Source: Acidobacteriota bacterium
GTDB lineage: Bacteria; Acidobacteriota; Terriglobia; UBA7540
Reading direction: 5' to 3'
NCBI GenBank assembly: GCA_003165615.1
Contig: PLWR01000527.1
Span: 271 to 30,055, forward strand
DNA length: 29,785 nucleotides
Under the pieces are notes generated by a model. That model ran no database searches and had not been told where the DNA came from. It saw only the letters and a program-made list of their open reading frames with translations. The position numbers and the translations under genes are program-made. How positions within the stretch are numbered: the first letter of the stretch is position 1; each line of letters opens with the position of its first letter. Shown here one piece after another: positions 24,128 through 29,785 of the stretch.

Positions 24128-24372
24128 ATAAGTCAATTTGCTGGCTTCACAAATCGCAGATCTCAAATCTGAAATCTCAAATCGAAGATCGAAGGCCGAA
24201 AAGCGAAAGACGAGAAGCAACGGTCGAAATCACCTATCACAAATCACCAATCGCAAATCACCCATTACAAATTGCCAACCACAAGTCACCAATCTCAGAT
24301 ACTCCATCACAAGTCGCCAATTACAAACCGCCAATCGCCATTCGCCAATTGCGATGCACGAATCACCAATGA
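24128..24372 (+). repeat. Degenerate tandem array of ATCACCAAT-like words
   Basis: About 245 bp of loosely repeated 9-12 bp words such as AATCACCAAT, ATCACAAATC, AATCGCC and AATTGCC, all A/C-rich on the plus strand. At the right edge it passes into CCCGATCGCCCGATGATCCGAT. Related CACCCGATCATCGGATCACC is found at 27471-27490 in the flagellar operon. The region is open in two plus frames but the translation is low-complexity, so it is not called coding. Confidence 0.55.
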
Positions 24373-24410
24373 CCCGACGACCCGATCGCCCGATGATCCG
24401 ATGGATTTGC

Positions 24411-25310
24411 TTACGACGAGGGCAGGTAGTCGAACAGGTTCAACTGCGAGATCTTTCCGCCGGCGGCGAGCAATGCTTGTTGGGTGGTTACCGTCTGACT
24501 GAGGTCAGTGACGGCGGTGGCCATATTGACATCCACCGCGTTGCCCTCGGTTTCGGTCAACTGAGTTTGTTCCTGGGTAAGGAAGGTTTGGGCGTTGTTC
24601 AGCCGGTCCACGGAGTTGCCGTAGAAGGTCTGCTGGGTGCTCACATAGTTCAGAGCGTTCTGCACTTCCGTGGTGGCGCCGCTTATATTGCCATTGCTGT
24701 TCAGGGCGGTGTACAGATCCTGGAGGGATTGAAAGACGCTGGTGGTAGGATTGCTAAACAACTGGCTCCCCGGCAAGCTGGTGGGCATCGCCTGCCCCTC
24801 AGAAATTTCCACGCTGTTGGAACTATCATTTCCCTTGTAGGTCACGCCGGAAGCGGATGTAGCATCCTCCACGTAGGGTTGCGTGGTCGTGGCCGTACCG
24901 GAAAAAAGATACTCGCCGTTATAAGTAGTATTCGCCAGTCCCATTATTTCCTGTTGGATGCCTTGAACTTCCTGGGCAAGTGCTTGCTGGTTACTGGAGT
25001 TAACGGTTCCACTGGCGCCCTCCACACCCAAGGATTCCACCGATGTTAGTGCCTCCACAACCGAACTGAGCGCTGAGTCCGCCACATTCAGAGGCGCCGT
25101 CAAGGAAGAAATGTTTTGCAGGTATTGGGTATTGGAACTTGATTGCATCCGCAGGGTAACCAGGGTGGCGGCCGCGGCCGGATCGTCGGAAAGGGAATTC
25201 AGCTTTTGCCCGGACGAAACCTGCTGCAAGGCTTGATTCTCCAATTGGGTATTCGTCTGCAATCCACTCAGGATGATGCCGTACAGATTGGGGTTGACAC
25301 GTATGCCCAT
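24411..25310 (-). CDS. flgL: Flagellar hook-filament junction protein FlgL (HAP3)
   Basis: A 299-residue flagellin-fold protein that joins the hook to the filament after FlgK. The N-terminus MGIRVNPNLYGIILSGLQ and the coiled-coil QQVSSGQKLNSLSDDPAAAATLV are typical of FlgL/flagellin D0-D1. A variable serine/threonine-rich middle and a C-terminal heptad helix (QTFLTQEQTQLTETEGNAVDVNMATAVTDLSQ...) complete the fold. It belongs to FlgL rather than FliC because it directly follows flgK and is short. The frame is open to 25355, but the ATG at 25310 gives the conserved start and lies one base after the flgK stop (TAACATG), so translation is probably coupled. Export is by the flagellar type III system; no signal peptide. 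Confidence 0.93.
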   Translation of the reverse strand: MGIRVNPNLYGIILSGLQTNTQLENQALQQVSSGQKLNSLSDDPAAAATLVTLRMQSSSNTQYLQNISSLTAPLNVADSALSSVVEALTSVESLGVEGASGTVNSSNQQALAQEVQGIQQEIMGLANTTYNGEYLFSGTATTTQPYVEDATSASGVTYKGNDSSNSVEISEGQAMPTSLPGSQLFSNPTTSVFQSLQDLYTALNSNGNISGATTEVQNALNYVSTQQTFYGNSVDRLNNAQTFLTQEQTQLTETEGNAVDVNMATAVTDLSQTVTTQQALLAAGGKISQLNLFDYLPSS

Positions 25311-25311
25311 G

Positions 25312-26706
25312 TTAACTCGGTGTAAACATATCAATGGTGGTCGAGACAAGTTCATCGACGACGGAAATGACGCGCGCCGAGGCTTCGTAGGCGCGCTGGT
25401 ACATGACCAAGTTGGTGGCTTCCTCGTCCAGAGAGACTCCGGAAATAGACGACTGCTGGTTGGAAAGCTGCTGCAAAACCAGACCGACCGCGGTCTGCTC
25501 AGAGGTGGCGTTGGAAACGTCGTTGCCCACCTGGTTAATCAGATTGGAATAATAAGCTCCTGGCGTCTGGCCTGAAACGATCGGTTGATTCTCAAGGTTG
25601 GCCATCGCCGTGGCGTTGGCGTTGTCTCCCGTGGTGCCGTCGGAACTGGCGGCGATTTGGCTGGGATCGGTAAGCGCCACGGTCATGGTGGTGGCGGCGC
25701 CGGCGTTGGAACCCGCGGTGGTGGGGGTAAAGGGCGTGAAGAAGTCCACTCCCTTTCCGCCATTCATGTTGTAACCGGCATTCTGCTGCGTGTTCATGGC
25801 GGAGATCAGACCGGCAGCCAGATTGTCGAGGGAAGATTGGGTGGAGGGGATGCTGCTATCGCGGGCCTTGATGAGGCCTTGGAGCTGCCCACCGGCGATG
25901 GAGGAGGTAATGTCGGTTCCCTGAGCAAGTATTTCGTGCATCCCCGTGGCACTATCGGCTTGAGTGGTCAAGGCGTCATTTTGATTGCCGCTTACGAGGA
26001 GCGTGCCATTGGTAGTGGTCACGGACGCGGTCCCATCGGCGGAATAGACCACCGCCGTGTCGATCAGATTGGACAGGTTGGTCAGGTCCTCGTCGCGCTG
26101 ATCCATCAGCGAGCCAGGGCTTTCCCCGGAATTGGAAATCATTTTGATTTGCTGATTCAGGTTGGCCACTTGCGCGGTAAGCTGGTTAACCTGCTGGACG
26201 GTCTGCACCACGGATTGATCCAAGCCCTGTTGAATGGTCGACAGATTCTGGCTGGTTAGGCTGAAGGCGCCGGCCAGGTTCTCGCCCGCGGTGAGCGCCG
26301 CCTGGCGCAGGGGAGAGCTGGTGGGGTCCGTCGAAAGGGAGGTAAAGCTATTAAAGAAACTGCTCAAATAGGATTGGAGGCCGGTGCCCTGAGTTTCGTT
26401 GAAAAGAGCTTGCACCTGGTTCATCGAATTCACGTAGGAACCCAAGCTGGATTGCTGGGAGGTTTCCTGGTCGATGCGGAGATTCAGGATATTGTCCCGG
26501 ACGCTTTCCACCGTGGACATGTTCACGCCGCTTCCCACCATGGTATTTCCCATGAGGGTGGGAGGACTCTCCTGCAGGACGGGTACTTCCCGCGAATAGC
26601 CCGGGGTGTTGCTGTTGGCGATGTTGTTGGCGACGACCCCCATGGCGCCTTGCTGTGCCAGCAGGGATTGGAGAGCGACGGACATGGTACCGAATAGGCT
26701 CGACAT
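25312..26706 (-). CDS. flgK: Flagellar hook-associated protein FlgK (HAP1)
   Basis: A 464-residue hook-filament junction protein exported by the flagellar type III apparatus. The N-terminal D0 motif LLAQQGAMGVVANNIANSNTPGYSRE is diagnostic of the rod/hook/HAP family with the FlgK-type GYSR ending. The central domain includes the TQGTGLQSYLSSFFNSFTSLSTDP segment typical of FlgK. The C-terminus, with VSLDEEATNLVMYQRAYEASARVISVVDELV, is the classic axial-protein coiled coil. It is at the shorter end for FlgK, from a reduced variable domain. A GGGGA lies about nine bases before the ATG. It starts three bases after the flgN stop and ends one base before flgL. Confidence 0.96.
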   Translation of the reverse strand: MSSLFGTMSVALQSLLAQQGAMGVVANNIANSNTPGYSREVPVLQESPPTLMGNTMVGSGVNMSTVESVRDNILNLRIDQETSQQSSLGSYVNSMNQVQALFNETQGTGLQSYLSSFFNSFTSLSTDPTSSPLRQAALTAGENLAGAFSLTSQNLSTIQQGLDQSVVQTVQQVNQLTAQVANLNQQIKMISNSGESPGSLMDQRDEDLTNLSNLIDTAVVYSADGTASVTTTNGTLLVSGNQNDALTTQADSATGMHEILAQGTDITSSIAGGQLQGLIKARDSSIPSTQSSLDNLAAGLISAMNTQQNAGYNMNGGKGVDFFTPFTPTTAGSNAGAATTMTVALTDPSQIAASSDGTTGDNANATAMANLENQPIVSGQTPGAYYSNLINQVGNDVSNATSEQTAVGLVLQQLSNQQSSISGVSLDEEATNLVMYQRAYEASARVISVVDELVSTTIDMFTPS

Positions 26707-26709
26707 TGA

Positions 26710-27192
26710 CTATTTCCCCATCGCGACGAAAGGCATCCCCTTGGCGCGGGTAACAGGCAGGGGGTACGTGCCCGCATAGTGGGCGAGGAAATTCAGCAGA
26801 ACATTTACCGATCGCCGGGACCGCCGGAGCAATTCAGAATGGACGCGGCTGAGCCTGCGCACGTCTGCCTGGATGGCTTTAAGTCCACCCAGCAAGAGAT
26901 GAAGCTGGCGGGCCGACATGGGGTCAAGTTGCGCCTCGAGTTCACTGAGCGTGGAAGGCATTTCACCGGCGGCGGCCAAGCCTGTGAGTTTCCCTTTCAT
27001 ACTCTGGAGCTCAACGTCCAGGGCGCGAATTTCCGTGCAGAGATTCTCCTGATGCGCGATATGTTGATGCATCGCCCGCAAGTCGAGGGTGACGTAGGCC
27101 GTACGGCTCTCATCAAGGTCGGTGGCAAGCATGCGAAGGGTCGCCAAACGCCGTTCCAGCAATTCCAGGTAGCGCTGCACTTCGCTTTTCAT
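26710..27192 (-). CDS. flgN: FlgN-type flagellar export chaperone
   Basis: A 160-residue helical protein predicted to be the cytoplasmic chaperone that keeps FlgK and FlgL export-competent. It is mostly long amphipathic helices (ELLERRLATLRMLATDLDESRTAYVTLDL; LHLLLGGLKAIQADVRRLSRVHSELLRRSRRSVNVLLNFLAH). The C-terminal part has the AHYAGTYPL pattern often seen as tYxxxG in FlgN homologues. Its place directly before flgK and after the flgM/small-ORF pair supports the call more than sequence identity does. There is no clear Shine-Dalgarno; the start is two bases after the small-ORF stop, so coupling is likely. Confidence 0.82.
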   Translation of the reverse strand: MKSEVQRYLELLERRLATLRMLATDLDESRTAYVTLDLRAMHQHIAHQENLCTEIRALDVELQSMKGKLTGLAAAGEMPSTLSELEAQLDPMSARQLHLLLGGLKAIQADVRRLSRVHSELLRRSRRSVNVLLNFLAHYAGTYPLPVTRAKGMPFVAMGK

Positions 27193-27194
27193 AA

Positions 27195-27389
27195 TTAAGC
27201 CAATAGGTCGAGTTCGTGGTCCGGTTCCGGTTCGGGCTCAGGCGTCAGATCGGGTTCCGGCTCTGGTTTCTTGGCAGGCACCGGCAGCACCTTCTTCGCG
27301 GCCTTCTTGCGCGCCGCGAAGTTTTGGTCCGGTGTCCGCCCTACGCTATCAAACGTCCGCTGTGCGGGGGCGGGAGCCAAATCATCCAT
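27195..27389 (-). CDS. Small protein with basic centre and (EP)n acidic tail, in flagellar operon
   Basis: A 64-residue ORF of unknown function between flgM and flgN. The N-terminus is MDDLAPAPAQRTFDS. Residues ~27-33 are basic (RKKAAKK) and residues 42-57 are a Pro-Glu repeat (PEPEPDLTPEPEPEPD), ending in acidic/hydrophobic DHELDLLA. No signal peptide or membrane segment. A TTG in frame at 27401 could extend it by four residues. The ATG at 27389 is preferred because GGGAGGAG lies immediately upstream, although the spacing is short. It ends two bases before the flgN start, which supports it as a real gene. A rigid EP linker suggests a protein-interaction role, but nothing proves it. Confidence 0.65.
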   Translation of the reverse strand: MDDLAPAPAQRTFDSVGRTPDQNFAARKKAAKKVLPVPAKKPEPEPDLTPEPEPEPDHELDLLA

Positions 27390-27418
27390 GACTCCTCCCA
27401 AGAATCAGATGATGGGGA

Positions 27419-27480
27419 GATCGGGTGACCTGGTGAACGAAAGGTCCATCTTCTGTGGATGCCTCTTTGTTCACCCGATC
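27419..27480. repeat. Competing inverted repeats between flgM and the small ORF
   Basis: GATCGGGTGA at 27419-27428 is a perfect inverted copy of TCACCCGATC at 27471-27480. GGTGAAC at 27432-27438 pairs with GTTCACC at 27469-27475, so the two hairpins compete for the right-hand arm. An internal CATC/GATG pairing is also possible. The element fills most of the 97-bp gap and could act as an attenuator, RNA-processing site or inserted repeat. The right edge contains GATC/GGATC words like those at 24381-24403. Confidence 0.5.
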
Positions 27481-27494
27481 ATCGGATCACCGGT

Positions 27495-27797
27495 TCATCC
27501 GATAACCCTTCCGAGCAGGTCTGATCCCATGGCGTCACTCAATTGCTGATCCGAAACTTGATAAGTGCCACTGGCGAGCGACTGGCGAACAGCGTCCACG
27601 CGATCTTGCCGAACCTCGGGCACTTGGGAAAGGTTCGCTTTCAACTGTTGCACCGTGGTGCCAGGGGCGGACAGTTGCGCCTGATCCTGGGTTGATCCGG
27701 CCGGGACGGAGCGGTTCTGCTGGACCGACGACCCGGAGTTCGCCATCTTGGACGTTTGCTGATTCTCGGGAAGCGGAAAAGCGGCATCGATTCTCAT
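27495..27797 (-). CDS. flgM: Anti-sigma-28 factor FlgM
   Basis: A 100-residue FlgM. It binds and holds sigma-28 (FliA) inactive until the hook is finished, then is exported. The N-terminal half is Ser/Gln-rich and probably disordered, as in known FlgM. The C-terminal half has the sigma-binding helices: VRQDRVDAVRQSLASGTYQVSDQQLSDAMGSDLL, which matches the conserved family block R-x-x-x-V-x-x-[IL]-[RK]-x-x-[IL]-x-x-G-x-Y. AAGGAG lies about seven bases before the ATG. A near-consensus sigma-28 promoter at 27825-27851 lies just upstream, the classic feedback arrangement. Confidence 0.93.
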   Translation of the reverse strand: MRIDAAFPLPENQQTSKMANSGSSVQQNRSVPAGSTQDQAQLSAPGTTVQQLKANLSQVPEVRQDRVDAVRQSLASGTYQVSDQQLSDAMGSDLLGRVIG

Positions 27798-27824
27798 ATC
27801 CTATCTCCTTAACCTACAACTGTC

Positions 27825-27851
27825 ATATCGACGGTTTGAGGGGAAACTTTA
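27825..27851 (-). promoter_or_regulatory. Sigma-28 (FliA) promoter of flgM
   Basis: On the minus strand, TAAAGTTT (27851-27844) is followed by 11 bp and GTCGATAT (27832-27825). The established sigma-28 consensus is TAAAGTTT-N11-GCCGATAA, so the -35 half matches 8/8 and the -10 half 6/8 with exact spacing. The -35 box overlaps the flgJ stop codon. Transcription would start near 27818, leaving a leader of about 20 nt with the flgM ribosome binding site. Confidence 0.8.
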
Positions 27852-28217
27852 GCCTTGTGATGCCGTTTTAATCTTCCCTCCCTCTTGATTTTGCTCTCCC
27901 CGGTTCAAACTGGGCTCCAGTTGGTGCACCAGCATTTGCCCGATTCCGAACCCTCCGCGGCCCGCCATAGCTCCCGATAACGTCTGAATTTCCAATGAGT
28001 TCAAGGTCTCCGACCCTGCCAGCGGTGCATCCCCCGCAAGGGAGGAAAAGCCCATATTGAATTCCCCCAAGAGCTGCGAGATTAGAATACCCTCAAAATC
28101 CTGGGCGGCTTTGCGCAGCTTTTTGTGAGCGGAGGATTCCGCCTGACTGCTCACGGAAGCAACCTGCGGGCGGTTGGAGAGGGGTGGTAATCCGGTACTC
28201 AAAGCCGAGAACGTCAT
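27849..28217 (-). CDS. flgJ: Rod-binding protein FlgJ, N-terminal domain only
   Basis: A 122-residue protein matching the rod-cap/rod-binding domain of FlgJ: LRKAAQDFEGILISQLLGEFNMGFS and SLEIQTLSGAMAGRGGFGIGQMLVHQL. The C-terminal muramidase domain found in the ~310-residue enterobacterial FlgJ is absent, as in many single-domain homologues, so another enzyme must open the peptidoglycan. The ATG overlaps the flgI stop by four bases (ATGA), indicating translational coupling. The last codon region contains the -35 box of the flgM promoter. Confidence 0.9.
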   Translation of the reverse strand: MTFSALSTGLPPLSNRPQVASVSSQAESSAHKKLRKAAQDFEGILISQLLGEFNMGFSSLAGDAPLAGSETLNSLEIQTLSGAMAGRGGFGIGQMLVHQLEPSLNRGEQNQEGGKIKTASQG

Positions 28218-29329
28218 ATGATGTCCAATTCCGCCTGCAAGGCCCCCACGGAGCGGACCGCTTCCAGGATGGCAACGATATCGCGGGGGGTGGCGCCAAT
28301 GGCCTGAAGGCCGTTGATCAAATCGTCGACGCTCGAGCCCTCGCGGAGTTCAATGCGGCGGGCAGGGCTTTCCACGGCTTTAACCGTGGTTTGCGGCACC
28401 ACCTGAGTCTGGCCTTGGGAATAGGGCATAGGCTGCGAGACTTGGAAGGTCGTGGAAATCACCACGGAAAGATTGCCATGCAGGATGGAGCACGCCCCCA
28501 GGCTGACTTCCTGGCCCATGACAATGGTTCCCGTCCGCTCATTGACGACGACCTTGGCGAGAGGGTGAATCCCGACCTTCAGATTTTCCACCTTCGCGAG
28601 CAGGTTGGAAACCACCTCCGGGCCCGGGACAGGAACGCGAATTTCAATGCGGCGGCTGTCAATTGCCAGCGCCGAGCCCTTTCCCAATTCGTCGTCAATG
28701 GCTGCGGCGGCTTCCGTGGCCGTCTGGAAATCGGGGTCGCGCAGCAGCAAGTAGAGCTGGGTCAAATGGCTGAGGTCCATTGCCCCATCCCGCTCCACAA
28801 TCCCCCCGGCAGGAATGCGCGACGTGGTGGGGTGATTGATCTGAACCGAGTTGCCGCGCCCCCCTGCCGAGTATCCCCCGTTGACCAATGGACCTTGTGC
28901 GGTTGCCCACATTTGCCCGTCGGGACCATGCAAAGTGGTGAAAAGGAGTATCCCGCCGTCGAGATTTTTCGCGTCTCCAATCGAAGCAACGGTGACATCA
29001 ATCGGCTGGCCCGGGCGGGCAAAAGGCGGAAGCGTGGCGGTGACGAAAACTCCGGCAACGTTTTTGACCACCACCGCCGAAGCATTGAATTGAACCCCCA
29101 TCTTTTGCAGGAGATTGGACAGGGTTTGGACCGAGAACACCGTCTGTTGGCTGTCGCCGGTGCCGTGCAAGCCCACCACCATTCCGTATCCGATCAAAAG
29201 GTTGTCACGCACCCCCTCCACCGTCGCCAAATCCCCCAGGCGAACCTGGCGCCCCACCTCCTCCTTACCCGCCAGCATGGCAGGTCCCAGGAGCATTAGC
29301 AGGCCGAGAACGTAGAATTTGCATCGCAT
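28214..29329 (-). CDS. flgI: Flagellar P-ring protein FlgI
   Basis: A 371-residue periplasmic P-ring protein that forms the peptidoglycan bushing of the flagellar rod. Residues 1-20 (MRCKFYVLGLLMLLGPAMLA) form a Sec signal. The mature protein shows the FlgI blocks VRLGDLATVEGVRDNLLIGYGMVVGLHGTGD, TLSNLLQKMGV, KNVAGVFVTATLPPFARPGQPIDVTVASIGDAKNLDGGILL, and VVVNERTGTIVMGQEVSLG. It ends with SVDDLINGLQAIGATPRDIVAILEAVRSVGALQAEL, typical of the family C-terminus. Length is normal. It starts four bases after the flgH stop and overlaps flgJ by four bases. Confidence 0.97.
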   Translation of the reverse strand: MRCKFYVLGLLMLLGPAMLAGKEEVGRQVRLGDLATVEGVRDNLLIGYGMVVGLHGTGDSQQTVFSVQTLSNLLQKMGVQFNASAVVVKNVAGVFVTATLPPFARPGQPIDVTVASIGDAKNLDGGILLFTTLHGPDGQMWATAQGPLVNGGYSAGGRGNSVQINHPTTSRIPAGGIVERDGAMDLSHLTQLYLLLRDPDFQTATEAAAAIDDELGKGSALAIDSRRIEIRVPVPGPEVVSNLLAKVENLKVGIHPLAKVVVNERTGTIVMGQEVSLGACSILHGNLSVVISTTFQVSQPMPYSQGQTQVVPQTTVKAVESPARRIELREGSSVDDLINGLQAIGATPRDIVAILEAVRSVGALQAELDII

Positions 29330-29333
29330 GGCT

Positions 29334-29785
29334 TTAGAACCCCACGAGCTTCAAGACCAACCGCACCAATAAGTTGGGAGGCGCCACTCCATCGCTGATG
29401 ACACCCTTGCCTTTCAGCTCCACTTCCAGATTGCTGATGGCGGTCGAGGCCACGGCGTTATTCGGGCCGATGTCTCCCGGACGCACCACGCCATGGATGA
29501 TCACCGTCTGGTGCTGGTTATTCATAAACATTTGGCGCACCGCCTCAATCACCAGAAACCCGTTGGGCAAAACCTCTACCACCCGGCCGGAGAGGCTGGT
29601 ACTCAAAGCGGAATCGGAGGAGGTTTGGACCTGGCCATTAAGCGTCCGGGAGGAATTCGGCGAGAAGATGTTCTGCATAGCGGCGTTGGGGCCGGGCGTA
29701 CCCATCAGGCCGGTGATCCCGGAGCTTGCCGAAAACGTGCGCGCCGACTTCACCGCGCCATCCTCCGCCGCCGTGGTCGATTCCA
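29334..29785 (-). CDS. flgH: Flagellar L-ring protein FlgH (5' end beyond window)
   Basis: The C-terminal ~150 residues of FlgH, the outer-membrane lipoprotein ring. The reading frame stays open to the window edge (ESTTAAEDGAVKSARTFS...). The GTG at 29753 is therefore an internal Val, not a start. Conserved FlgH features are present: VVEVLPNGFLVIEAVRQMFMNNQHQTVIIHGVVRPGDIGPNNAVASTAISNLEVELKGKGVISD. The lipoprotein signal lies outside the window. Confidence 0.92.
   Translation of the reverse strand, partial: ESTTAAEDGAVKSARTFSASSGITGLMGTPGPNAAMQNIFSPNSSRTLNGQVQTSSDSALSTSLSGRVVEVLPNGFLVIEAVRQMFMNNQHQTVIIHGVVRPGDIGPNNAVASTAISNLEVELKGKGVISDGVAPPNLLVRLVLKLVGF

Noticed and set aside
24128..24372. 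CRISPR array
   Set aside because: Words are 9-12 bp, degenerate and unevenly spaced, with no constant repeat or unique spacers and no cas genes.
24138..25049. Plus-strand ORF (303 codons) across the word array and flgL
   Set aside because: Its first part is low-complexity repeat and the rest is antisense to flgL.

Overview
The window looks like a chromosomal segment of a flagellated Gram-negative bacterium, most likely an Acidobacteriota (Terriglobia-type) genome. This is inferred from the mix of genes: a 1182-residue TonB-dependent receptor with an N-terminal carboxypeptidase-regulatory-like domain, a series of Tat-exported glycosidases, L- and P-ring flagellar genes (so an outer membrane), GC-rich codon use, and many short dispersed intergenic repeats. 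No rRNA, tRNA, CRISPR array or transposase gene was recognised.

Region 1 (1-6809) is mostly housekeeping. It holds a DnaC/IstB-type ATPase, ribosomal protein S1 (rpsA), an HU/IHF-type DNA-bending protein and a HIT-family nucleotide hydrolase/transferase. Convergent to these is a metallo-beta-lactamase-fold enzyme fused to a PilZ domain, followed by a short UvrC-like protein that keeps the Fe-S cysteines and UVR motif but lacks the C-terminal nuclease half.

Region 2 (6849-11264) is a divergent pair: a large TonB-dependent receptor and a DtxR/MntR-family metalloregulator. An 18-bp perfect palindrome lies just upstream of the receptor start and is the obvious candidate operator. It suggests metal-responsive control of the receptor.

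Region 3 (11328-23435) is a carbohydrate-degradation cluster with six predicted exported enzymes. They are GH29 alpha-L-fucosidase, GH51 alpha-L-arabinofuranosidase, a six-hairpin (alpha/alpha)6 glycosidase, a GH13-like lipoprotein, a GHL6-like glycosidase with a beta-galactosidase trimerisation-type domain, and a GH127-like beta-L-arabinofuranosidase with the ExC...CC signature. Five of the six have twin-arginine signals. The likely target is an arabinose- and fucose-bearing plant glycan (inference). The gaps between these genes carry REP-like palindromes and a striking 253-bp foldback.

Region 4 (23436-24410) is about 1 kb without a gene, packed with repeat families, including a degenerate array of ATCACCAAT-like words. 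Region 5 (24411-29785, minus strand) is a flagellar cluster in the order flgH(partial)-flgI-flgJ-flgM-small ORF-flgN-flgK-flgL. A near-consensus sigma-28 promoter overlaps the end of flgJ and drives flgM and probably everything downstream, giving the classical FlgM/FliA feedback arrangement.

Three genes (rpsA, the UvrC-like gene, GH51) share sigma-70-type promoters of the form TTGACY-N18-TASAAT. All assignments rest on reading motifs by eye; no database search was run.
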